Shown here piece after piece: positions 16,859-24,440 of a stretch of 64,000 nucleotides of DNA. Numbering within the stretch: the first letter of the stretch is position 1; every line of letters starts with the position of its first letter. The DNA comes from Streptomyces canus 299MFChir4.1 (GTDB taxonomy: Bacteria; Actinomycetota; Actinomycetes; Streptomycetales; Streptomycetaceae): assembly GCF_000383615.1 (NCBI RefSeq), contig NZ_KB911591.1, positions 189,344-253,343 of the forward strand. The letters are read 5' to 3'. The notes under the pieces were generated by a model, which did not search any database, was not told where the DNA came from, and saw only the letters and a list, made by a program, of their open reading frames with translations. The position numbers and the translations under genes were made by a program.

Positions 16859-18301
16859 ATGATCACCTACGACCGGCTTTTCGTCGGAGGCACCTGGGTC
16901 GAGCCGAGCGACCCGGAACCGCTCGACATCCCCTCGCCGCACGATCGGTCGATGATCGGCCGCGCGGTACAGGCGCGACCGGCGGACGTGGACCGGGCTG
17001 TGGCCGCCGCGCGCGCCTCGTTCGAGCAGGGTGTGTGGCGCCGGACTCCGCCCGCGGAGCGCATCGCCGCCCTGCGGCGGTTCAACGCGCTGCGTGAGGA
17101 GAACGCGGAGCATGTCGCGCGGCTGATCTCGCTGGAGAACGGTTCGGCGGGCTGGTTCACCCGGGCCGGCCAGCCGGGCCTGACCCGGCAGGCCAACGCC
17201 TACCTGAGGGCGGCGGAGGAGTTCGCCTGGGAGGAGGCGCTCGTGCCCTCGGACCCTGAGTCCCCGGTGCGCAGTGTGGTGCGCCGGGAGGCGGTCGGCG
17301 TCGTGGCCGCGGTGATCCCCTGGAACTCGCCGTTCTCCTCGGCCACTTCGAAGATCATCCCTGCTCTGCTCGCCGGCAACTCCGTGGTCCTCAAGGTGTC
17401 TCCGGAGAACTCGCTCAGCATGGGCTTCCTGGCTGAGCTGCTGGAACGGGTCGGCCTGCCCGAGGGAGTGATCAGCGTGCTGCCCGCGGACCGTGAGACC
17501 AGCGAGTACCTGGTCTCCCACCGGGACGTCGACAAGATCGCCTTCACCGGCTCGACGGGGGCCGGCCGCCGTATCGCCGCGATCGCGGGCGAGCAGCTCA
17601 AGCGGGTCAGTCTGGAGCTGGGCGGCAAGTCCGCCGCCGTCATCCTGCCGGACGCCGACATCGACAGGGCCGTGGCGGGCCTGAAGTTCGGCTCCCTGCT
17701 CAACAACGGCGAGTCCTGCATCGCCCAGACCCGCGTCCTGGCCCCGCGTAGCCGGTACGAGGAGGTGGTGGCCGCGCTGAAGGAACTGGTCGAGTCGTTG
17801 AAGGTCGGCGACCCGAGCGAGCCCGATACCTTCATCGGCCCGATGATCCGCCCCGACCAGCAGGAGCGGGTGCGCGGCTACATCCGACTCGGCATCGAGG
17901 AGGGCGCACGCCTCGTCACCGGCGGCCCTCAGGTCCCCGAGGGCCTGGAGAAGGGCAACTACGTCACCCCGACCGTCTTCGCCGACGTCGACAACTCCAT
18001 GCGGATCGCGCAGGAGGAGATTTTCGGCCCGGTCCTGGTGGTCATCGCCTACGACGACGAGGACGACGCCGTCCGGATCGCCAACGACTCGGAGTACGGC
18101 CTGTCGGGCGGCGTCTGGTCCGCCGACGAGGAGCACGCCCTGGCGGTGGCCCGTCGCATCCGTACCGGCACTGTCACGGTCAACGGCGCCTCAGTCGCCT
18201 TCGACGGCCCGTTCGGCGGCTTCAAGGCGAGCGGGATCGGCCGGGAGTACGGAGCGGTCGGCCTCGGCACCCACACCGAGTACAAGACCATCACGGTCTG
18301 A
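16859..18301 (+). CDS. NAD(P)-dependent aldehyde dehydrogenase
   Basis: A 480-residue ALDH-superfamily enzyme oxidising an aldehyde to the acid in the cytoplasm. Key residues are all present: Asn156 in AVIPWNSPF, Lys179 in VVLKVSPEN, Glu253 in SLELGGKSA and the catalytic Cys287 in NNGESCIAQTR, plus the late EEIFGPVL motif. The length is normal. The ATG at 16859 follows AAGAGAGAAGCGC. Surrounding genes encode hydrolases and a peroxide-detoxifying protein, consistent with aldehyde removal during breakdown of aromatic or lipid compounds, but the substrate is not determined. Confidence 0.95.
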   Translation: MITYDRLFVGGTWVEPSDPEPLDIPSPHDRSMIGRAVQARPADVDRAVAAARASFEQGVWRRTPPAERIAALRRFNALREENAEHVARLISLENGSAGWFTRAGQPGLTRQANAYLRAAEEFAWEEALVPSDPESPVRSVVRREAVGVVAAVIPWNSPFSSATSKIIPALLAGNSVVLKVSPENSLSMGFLAELLERVGLPEGVISVLPADRETSEYLVSHRDVDKIAFTGSTGAGRRIAAIAGEQLKRVSLELGGKSAAVILPDADIDRAVAGLKFGSLLNNGESCIAQTRVLAPRSRYEEVVAALKELVESLKVGDPSEPDTFIGPMIRPDQQERVRGYIRLGIEEGARLVTGGPQVPEGLEKGNYVTPTVFADVDNSMRIAQEEIFGPVLVVIAYDDEDDAVRIANDSEYGLSGGVWSADEEHALAVARRIRTGTVTVNGASVAFDGPFGGFKASGIGREYGAVGLGTHTEYKTITV

Positions 18302-18438
18302 CACGGAAGGCTTGACGCCTGTTCTCGGTGCATGGGAAAGACGTCTACGACGACGCCGCTGCGCCCGCGCACGCATGCCGGGCACAGCACGGGCGAGGAC
18401 GGCCGACGCCATGGGGCGGCTGCTCACGCCCGAATGGT

Positions 18439-18459
18439 GTCACCGGCTTGACCGGTGAT
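18439..18459 (+). promoter_or_regulatory. Shared operator, site C (small protein gene)
   Basis: GTCACC (18439-18444), spacer GGCTTGACC, GGTGAT (18454-18459), one mismatch. The spacer carries TTGACC, with CATGCT 17 bp downstream as a possible -10. It lies 77 bp before the start of the 65-residue protein gene. Confidence 0.72.
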
Positions 18460-18535
18460 GAAAGGAGGGGCATGCTGAGGTCCGTCCGGGCGACAAGCGG
18501 GACGCCGTCCACGATCGACGAAGTGGAGCACGGTC

Positions 18536-18733
18536 ATGAGCAAGGGGCTCACCATGGAAGCCGCCGAGGCGGCGGTACGACGCGCACGGTTCGGCAAGCT
18601 TCCCGAGCGCGTGCGTTTCGACGACATGACCGAAGCGGTCGAAGTCGCTCCGGCCGGCGGCGCGAACGGATCGTACGACCCCGAAGGCTCATGGAAGTTC
18701 TACTCGTGCCTCGCCCTCGACCTGGGGCTGTAG
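18536..18733 (+). CDS. Small protein of unknown function (65 residues)
   Basis: A small reading frame with a good ribosome site (GGAG 7 bp before the ATG) and an operator-family site upstream. The N-terminal part is helical and charged (TMEAAEAAVRRARFGKLPER, VRFDDMTEAVEV). A Gly/Ala hinge (APAGGANGS) follows, then an aromatic C-terminus with one Cys (SWKFYSCLALDLGL). The leader-plus-tail layout with a Gly-Gly resembles a ribosomally made peptide precursor, but no modifying enzyme is nearby, so this is only a thought. I do not recognise a family. Confidence 0.6.
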   Translation: MSKGLTMEAAEAAVRRARFGKLPERVRFDDMTEAVEVAPAGGANGSYDPEGSWKFYSCLALDLGL

Positions 18734-18856
18734 GCGCACAAGCCGGATTGTCGGCACCCGGTACAACAGGATGAATCACCCGGATCGCCCGGTCGGTCGT
18801 GCCCTGCGCGCCTGACCGGTCGATGCGGCGTCTCCGGCGTCTCTGGATGGCGTGTC

Positions 18857-18915
18857 GTCACCATCTTGACGGGTGATGAGGCGCCGCCTATTGCGTCACC
18901 GTCTTAACCGGTAAC
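18857..18915 (+). promoter_or_regulatory. Shared operators, sites D and E in tandem (Ohr/OsmC gene)
   Basis: Site D is GTCACC-ATCTTGACG-GGTGAT (18857-18877) and site E is GTCACC-GTCTTAACC-GGTAAC (18895-18915), 38 bp apart. Both spacers contain a -35-like TTGACG or TTAACC. TATTGC lies 17 bp after the first, so D may overlap a promoter. Site E ends 65 bp before the ohr start. Confidence 0.78.
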
Positions 18916-18979
18916 ATAGAACATGTGCAGGTCAACAGGCGACCGAAGACCTTGCGGCCCAGATGGGGGAGTATCAGCC

Positions 18980-19407
18980 ATGGCAGTCAGCTACACCGCC
19001 GTTGTCGACGTCGACGGAGAAGGCCGCAACGGCGGCCACGTCCGCTCCTCCGACGGTCTGCTGGAGACCGGCCTCGCCCTTCCCAAGGAACTCGGCGGCG
19101 CCGGCACCGCGACCAACCCCGAGCAGCTCCTGGCGGCGGGCTGGGCCGCCTGCTTCCTCGGCGCCCTGCGTCGTGCGGCCACCACCCGCAAGATCAGGCT
19201 CACCAGCACGAGCATCACCGCCGAGATAACGCTCACCCACGGCGACGACGGCGAGTTCTCCCTCTGCGCGGTCCTCAACCCCGTCCTCGCGGCGTCGACC
19301 AGGCCACCGCGCAGGAGCTCGCCGAGGCCGCCCGCCGGATCTGCCCGTACTCCAAGGCCACACGCGACAACATCCCGGTCACCATCAACGCCGGCGTCGC
19401 CGCCTGA
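18980..19407 (+). pseudogene. Organic hydroperoxide resistance protein (Ohr/OsmC), frameshifted
   Basis: The gene encodes a thiol peroxidase that reduces organic hydroperoxides. The first part is intact (VSYTAVVDVDGEGRNGGHVR, EQLLAAGWAACFLGALRRAA with the reactive Cys). Near 19285-19293 the frame is lost; one G appears to be missing in a CGCGG run. The rest continues one frame over (VDQATAQELAEAARRICPYS with the second Cys, ending NIPVTINAGVAA). With one base restored the protein would be a normal 142 residues, so a sequencing error or a recent mutation are both possible. Two operators precede it. Confidence 0.8.
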
Positions 19408-19771
19408 ACCGTCCCCCTGGACCGCGGGTCCCTTGTCCCCTGCACGGGCCCCGCCCCCAATCCGCATCCGCACCGCCGATCGAAGAGCGAGGGCAGAACA
19501 TGCCCGCCATGACGCACACCCACGTGCGGGTGGAGAGCACGGCCCTCTCGGGGTACGGCCCGTCCGCCCTCGCCTTCCTGCGACCAGCGGAACAACCGCC
19601 TGGTCGGCAAAGGAGCGCGGGTCTTCACACGTATGCGAGAGCCGTCAGGTACTCGGCTCGGACAACGAAATGCCTTGAACGGAATGTCGACGGACCCAGA
19701 ACCGGGTCCGGACACACACGCCGTCAGGTGACTGAGGCCGCACAAGTCGATCGCGGCCGACACGGTGGCGA
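19408..19771. other. Intergenic stretch without recognisable genes
   Basis: No plausible gene is seen in any frame. The sequence lies between the frameshifted ohr gene and a decayed VOC gene and probably holds the lost beginning of the latter. Confidence 0.4.
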
Positions 19772-20050
19772 CTGGACGCCGACTTCCCGATCCACGACGG
19801 CTACCGGATCGTGCAGGCCACCCCGCCCGGCTCCGCATGCTCGGCCATCTTCGGCAGGGGCCTCACCGAGCAGGAAGGGGGCACCCTCCACGGCCTCCAG
19901 CTGACCGTCACCGACATCCTCAAGGCCAAGGAGGAGCTGATCTCCAGCGGTGCGGAGGTCTTCGGCCCTTGGTGCCCGGCGTGCACCCCGAGCGAGCCAG
20001 CTACGGCACCTTCGCCGCCTTCAATGGGACCGCCAGGCCGCGGTCGGTGA
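19772..20050 (+). pseudogene. Decayed VOC (glyoxalase-fold) protein
   Basis: From 19772 one frame reads LDADFPIHDGYRIVQATPPG, then SACSAIFGRGLT and LHGLQLTVTDILKAKEELIS SGAEVFGP, typical of VOC-family proteins of actinomycetes. At about 19965 the frame shifts, and the next frame continues LVPGVHPERASYGTFAAFNG. The expected end of the domain is missing, and no proper N-terminus is found. The gene is frameshifted and truncated at both ends. Confidence 0.6.
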
Positions 20051-20165
20051 CGCGGTGACGGAGCTGGAGGCCGTACGGCTGCGGCGAGACGTGGAAACGT
20101 GGCGGTGGACAACATGTGGCGGGCGTAGGCACGCTTGAGGGGCAAGGTTTCACACCTTGCCGGTG

Positions 20166-20729
20166 TCAGTCGGTGTCCCTCGCGCCCCGCTCGACCAGGG
20201 TGTACATGACGGAGTGCTGCTGCTTGTGGCGCCGGATACGGCCCTTGGCGACCAGGGACTCAAGGGTGTTGCGCACCACCTGCGGGGTGGGATTGCGGTC
20301 CGGGTGCTTGGCCAGGAGTTCGTCCCGCAGCTCCTTCGCCGGACGTGGCTCCTCGCGCTGGCCCAGCAGCTCCGCCAACAGGTCACCGAGCAGAGGCTGC
20401 TGCGGCTTCCCCTTCGCACCGTCCTTCGCCGCCTTGGCGGCCGGGGCGGACTTGGCCGACGCGGAGCGCCGTGCGGTGGTAGCGGCAGGAGCCTTCTTCG
20501 CCTTTGCGGCGGCCGGCTTGTCCTGCAACTGGTCGGGCAGACGGGACGCGTCCGCGAAACTCTCGTACCGCTCGGCGAGGTTGAGGATGTCCGAGAGGAG
20601 GGCCTCCTCCTGCTTCAAGACGCTGATCCTCTCCGCCAGCTCCTGCTGTCGCCGACGGTTCTCCTCCAGGTCCGATGCGGCTTGCGCTACGTACCGCGAC
20701 CGGAGCGTGGCGGCTGATTGGCTGGTCAC
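20166..20729 (-). CDS. Coiled-coil and winged-helix protein of unknown function
   Basis: A 187-residue protein with three parts. An N-terminal coiled coil (about residues 18-60, LEENRRRQQELAERISVLKQ) is followed by a low-complexity Lys/Ala-rich linker (about 72-106). The C-terminal winged-helix-like domain (LLGDLLAELLGQREEPRPAK, TPQVVRNTLESLVAKGRIRR) ends in a wing (HKQQHSVMYTLVERG). This suggests a dimeric DNA-binding protein with a basic tether. The GTG at 20729 has GGGAG 10 bp upstream. It has no operon partner and the role is unknown. Confidence 0.75.
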   Translation of the reverse strand: MTSQSAATLRSRYVAQAASDLEENRRRQQELAERISVLKQEEALLSDILNLAERYESFADASRLPDQLQDKPAAAKAKKAPAATTARRSASAKSAPAAKAAKDGAKGKPQQPLLGDLLAELLGQREEPRPAKELRDELLAKHPDRNPTPQVVRNTLESLVAKGRIRRHKQQHSVMYTLVERGARDTD

Positions 20730-21213
20730 AACCGTTCACTCCCTCGATATGACTGACGTTCGCGCATGGTACCCAGGCCCGAGGGCCGCGTGCGGACAAG
20801 TGTCAGCGCCAGATGGTTCGTGCCCTGCGCAGGTACTGCCCGGTAAGTGTGTCGTAGAACCCCTGCCGCGGCGATACGAGCAGACAAACATGTGTGTATC
20901 CGCGACAGGACGCTGTCACCCCGTCATGCGGGGTCGTCTCGCGGAACCGCCGGTCGACGAAGCTGGGAACTCGGCAAGGTAAGCGGCCAGGCTCTGGACG
21001 TAGCAGCGAAGTGCTGCCAGGAGAACCACTGAGGGACCCCGAGCGGCCGCCGGGACACGAGGTTGTTCCACCTCGGATGGTCGGGTGACTTCTTCTTGAA
21101 ACCCCGCAACTGGATGCCGTAGACGAAGCTCGGCGAGAGAAGGTAGGGGGAGTGCCGTCGGGAATGCCCAGGTGAAGTGGGCTGACCAGGTTCCGAGCCG
21201 GGCGGACGGCAGC
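20730..21213. other. 484-bp stretch with no intact gene
   Basis: No confident gene is found. The minus strand has a long open stretch with unusual, Lys/Trp/Phe-containing sequence (for example FVYGIQLRGFKKKSPDHPRW) that could be a fragment of a lost protein. I cannot name it, and there is no ribosome site. Confidence 0.4.
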
Positions 21214-22316
21214 TCACGCCAGGGTGACGTGCATGCCGCCCTGGGCCAGGACATCGAGGACCACGCCGAACAGGTCGTAGGCCTGGCCGTCCGGTGTCAG
21301 GGCCTGGGACAGATGCTCGCGTGCTGTCGCGGCTTCGCGCCAGAGCAGGGTCGCGGGGGCGGTGTAGCCGAAGGTGCCGCGCAGGCAGTCGTCGAGGGCG
21401 GCCAGACAGCCGCCGAGGTAGCCGCCCGGACCGTTCACCGCCTCGCCGAGCGCCAGGTAGAGGCCCGGTTCGTCGGTGACGTGCCGGCCGTCGAGTTCGT
21501 AGGTGTGACCGACCGGCCGGTCACGGTGGGTGCGTCGGCCGGCCCGCTCTCAACGAGGTCGAGCCAGGCTCCGCGACGCCGGGTGTCGAGGCCGGCCCAG
21601 GCACCCTGAGTGTCCGGCGGCCCGGCGAACCACCGCTCCCAGATCGGCCGGGCGTATGGGGGGACGGGCGTGAAGAGCGCTCCGTCGAGCTCCAGGTCGA
21701 TCCGATCGTTCCCGTCGGAGGATGGGCGCCAGGCGCTGACTCTGGCCCGGAGCAGGCGTTCGGTGAGCGGCTCGCCCTGGTCGTCCTGTATCTCCAGGGC
21801 GGCCTGCTCCAGGTCCAGCGCCCGCCGGGTGCCCTTCAGCAGGGCCGCCCGCAGCTGATCACCCTGGGCGAGCCCCCGAAGGACGAGCGGGGCCGCCGAC
21901 CGTTTGGGCGACAGGAGACGGGCGAATTCTCGGCGGGAGCCCAGCCAGCGGTGCCCGTCGTGCACGCGAACTCGGCCCCGGTGCCCTTCGGGTGGGCCTT
22001 CGTAGTCGTCCAGGCCGGTGAGTACGAGACTGTCTGTCCCCAAGGACCGGCCTACGCTCTCCGCGTCCTCCAGCAGCCAGGCATCGAGCGTCTCATCGTC
22101 CGGCACCAGCCACACTCGGTCGCCGACCCAACCGCGCACTTCTGCCTGTGGAACCCAGCCGAACAGCTCGTAGGTCCCCCGCTGAGGCTCCCCGAACAGC
22201 CCTTCCACCTCGGCGCAGACGCCCCAGGCATGCCCGTGCTCCTCCTCGGTCAGCGTGTACCGCGTGTACCGCGCGCGCCCGCGATGGCCCTCGTCCTCAT
22301 GCACGGTGGGAATCAT
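21214..22316 (-). pseudogene. Barstar-family protein with a frameshift
   Basis: The N-terminal two thirds read TRYTLTEEEHGHAWGVCAEV EGLFGEP, YELFGWVPQ and later ALFTPVPPYARPIWERWFAG. The C-terminal third in a different frame reads VGHTYELDGRHVTDEPGLYL, then GGYLGGCLAALDDCLRGTFG YTAPATLLWRE, which is the barstar (RNase-inhibitor) fold. The frame change is at about 21505-21520, in a run of CCGGCCGG. Barstar-like proteins inhibit barnase-type ribonucleases, but no RNase gene is seen nearby. The start is uncertain (ATG at 22316 without a clear ribosome site). Confidence 0.65.
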
Positions 22317-22568
22317 GCCGGGACCGAGTGTCCACGGCGAGGGCATTTCTCGCGTAGTCGGTCGCGAAGCCTCAAGGCAGTTCGTCATCGATCACCCGTA
22401 CCCGAGCGATGCAATCGCCGACCGGGCGGTCCAGGCGATCCACGCGGGCGTCCTGGGTGGGGCGCCCGCGGGAGCCGCGAGGTGCCGTGACACTGCACGA
22501 GTCGCACGCCGGCTCGGCGGGGGTTGCAAGCGTGCCGTGTGATCGTCGGGCGGGCGCGTGCCTACGGC

Positions 22569-23487
22569 TCAGCCGTGCACCGTGACCGGAGGAGTGTTGT
22601 ACCCCTCCGCCCGCAGCCTCGGCCGGGTTCGAGGGAAGGGCGGAGGCGGGCCACGACAGTGTGATCGTCCGGCTCTCACCGGGCAGCAGCCACAGGTAGT
22701 TGTCGTCGTACAGCGTCGGCAGGACCCGGGCGCCCTCCTCGTCCAGCACGGAGAGCCGGACCATCGCCGCGACCACGGACCCACGGTTGCGGACCGTGGC
22801 GGTGGCCGTACGCCGGTCCCCGTCACGCGACACGTGTGTGAGGGAGGCCGACAGCTTGGCCCGCTGGACCTGGTTGAGGCCGCGCAGCGCCTCGGGGGTG
22901 CGGCAGCGCCAGTAGGTGTTGCGGGACAGGACCTTGCCGGCCTCGTCCGTGAGGGTCAGCCGCAGCAGGTGGAGATCCGGCAGATCCTCCGCGGCCGCCG
23001 CGGTGAACGCCGGCGCCGAGGCGGCGGGCGCCACGTCCACCCGTGCGGTCCGCGGGCTCGCGATCCGGCGGCCGGTCAGGTCGTACGTCTCCGCCCTGAC
23101 CGGCGCACCCTTGAGCGCCTTACGGGTGTGGTTGACCGCGATGACCTGCCACTTCACCGGGTCGGCCTGGACGTGCAGGGGCTCGCAGGCGCTCCGGCAG
23201 CCGAAGTAGGCGCCGTTGACGTCGAAGTCGTAGTCGTAGGTCTGCCAGACCGTGCTGTGCCAGGCCGGATGGGACATCCACAGCATCAGCCCGCTGGCGT
23301 TGTCCCACAGGTTGGCGTTCCTCGCCTCGAACATGGCGCGGAAGTTCTCGTAGTTGACGAACTGCGCCTTGCGCGTGAAGTCGTCCAGATCGCGGGCGGT
23401 GCCGAGCCGGGTCTCGATGGCTGCCTTGTAGTTCTGCGGCGCCTGGTTGCCGCGCTCGCTCCAGTCGTGCGTGTGTGGGGCTTTCAT
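22569..23487 (-). pseudogene. GH2 exo-beta-glucosaminidase-like protein, C-terminal fragment
   Basis: The minus strand encodes the last third of a GH2 enzyme of the exo-beta-D-glucosaminidase (CsxA) type: WSERGNQAPQNYKAAIETRL, QFVNYENFRAMFEARNANLW, SGLMLWMSHPAWHSTVWQTY DYDFDVNGAYFG, then beta-sandwich domains to LLPGESRTITLSW. Upstream of about 23487 the catalytic part is missing. Near 22615-22640 there is a frameshift, after which the natural end (LRAEGYNTPPVTVHG) appears in another frame. It is a 5'-truncated and frameshifted relic of a secreted chitosan-degrading enzyme. Confidence 0.7.
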
Positions 23488-23652
23488 CCCGGCCGGACCG
23501 GACGGAGACACACATGTGAACGGGGCGACATGTGCTGATGGCGGGCTTCCGGCCATGCGCCACCGGCTACCGGGGGGCTTGAGGTGTGTCGCCGTGTCGG
23601 GGCTGGTGTCCACCGGGCGGCCCGCGCCTGGCCCTCGCTCCCCGGTGCGCTT

Positions 23653-23697
23653 CGAGCCCGTCACCGGCGGAACAGGGCTGGGCCGGTGACGGGCTCG
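23653..23697 (-). terminator. Strong hairpin terminator downstream of the CGNR gene
   Basis: CGAGCCCGTCACCGGC (23653-23668) is perfectly complementary to GCCGGTGACGGGCTCG (23682-23697), a 16-bp stem with a 13-nt loop, 66 bp beyond the CGNR stop. Confidence 0.75.
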
Positions 23698-23762
23698 GGG
23701 GTGCTTCTGAACATGCGCACGGAGCCCCGCGTCAGTCAGGGCCGTGCGCCGCCCGGATGAGG

Positions 23763-24326
23763 TCAGCGGGCGGCGACCGCGGGTGCCGACTTCTTCCGGG
23801 CGCGGTACGCGGCGGCCTTGATCTTGTTGCCGCAGGACTCCATGCCGCACCACTGGCGCCGCATGCCCCGGGAACGGTCGATGTAGACCCGGGTGCACTC
23901 GGGGTTGCCGCACTCCTTCATCAGTGGCACGTCGGGGCCGCTGAGCAGCTCGACGGCCTGCCTGGCGACGGTGGCCAGGGCCTGCTCCGGCGATGCGTCG
24001 GTGTGCCGGCCCGACAGGGTGAGCTGGGGTGTCGCAGGCGTCTTGCGCGCGGCGGCGTTGAGGACGCCGAGCGCCTCCCGGTCGAACTCCTCGCCGAGCC
24101 TGCGGTCGGTGACGAGCCGGTAGACGGCCTCGCGTACGGTCGTGGCCTCGCGGACGTCGTCCTCCCTGCCGGGAGTGATCGTGTCCACCAGCCCGGACTC
24201 CAGGTACCAGGCGTTGAGCCGCTCCGGCGTCATGAACATCTCGAACCGGGTCGAGCGTCGGGCCCGGAGCGTGGCCGCGAAGTCGAGAGCCGGGTGCCCG
24301 CATACGAAGACATGGTCAAGATTCAC
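23763..24326 (-). CDS. CGNR zinc-finger (ABATE-domain) transcriptional regulator
   Basis: A 187-residue protein with an N-terminal ABATE domain (HVFVCGHPALDFAATLRARR, then TPERLNAWYLESGLVD) and a C-terminal CGNR zinc finger with four Cys at 139, 144, 160 and 165 (ECGNPECTRVYIDRSRGMRR, QWCGMESCGNKIKAAAYRAR). ABATE proteins are described as putative stress-induced transcription regulators. The GTG at 24326 is chosen because family members start just before the HVF motif; no Shine-Dalgarno is seen, so the message may be leaderless. An operator-family site directly abuts the start codon, making it the best candidate regulator of that site family. Confidence 0.9.
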   Translation of the reverse strand: MNLDHVFVCGHPALDFAATLRARRSTRFEMFMTPERLNAWYLESGLVDTITPGREDDVREATTVREAVYRLVTDRRLGEEFDREALGVLNAAARKTPATPQLTLSGRHTDASPEQALATVARQAVELLSGPDVPLMKECGNPECTRVYIDRSRGMRRQWCGMESCGNKIKAAAYRARKKSAPAVAAR

Positions 24327-24347
24327 ATCACCATCTTGACAGGTGAC
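24327..24347. promoter_or_regulatory. Shared operator, site F (CGNR gene)
   Basis: On the plus strand, ATCACC (24327-24332), spacer ATCTTGACA, GGTGAC (24342-24347), one mismatch in one half-site. The site touches the CGNR GTG start codon, so a bound protein would block its promoter or leaderless start. Confidence 0.75.
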
Positions 24348-24370
24348 TAATGTTGAATGCAAGAACCGTC

Positions 24371-24385
24371 ACCGCCTCAGGCGGT
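24371..24385 (-). terminator. Short hairpin between the ABC-F and CGNR genes
   Basis: ACCGCCT-C-AGGCGGT is a perfect 15-bp palindrome 55 bp past the end of the ABC-F operon. It may terminate that operon before the CGNR promoter, though the one-base centre would force a smaller stem. Confidence 0.4.
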
Positions 24386-24440
24386 TGCCTATCGGCGGCG
24401 GCGCCTTCGCGACCGTACGGCAGGGGAACGGACGCGCGGG

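Noticed and set aside
18536..18733. Reading the 65-residue protein as a lasso or lanthipeptide precursor
   Set aside because: No cyclase, protease, dehydratase or transporter gene is nearby and the tail has too few Ser/Thr/Cys for a typical lanthipeptide; kept only as an unknown small protein.
23660..23690. GTCACC and GGTGAC facing each other downstream of the CGNR gene
   Set aside because: The half-sites are 19 bp apart instead of 9 and are part of a perfect 16-bp stem, so this is a terminator hairpin and not a member of the operator family.
24368..24388. GTCACC-N9-GGTTGC beside site F
   Set aside because: The right half is poor and the inner 15 bp form their own perfect palindrome; better read as a hairpin at the end of the ABC-F operon.
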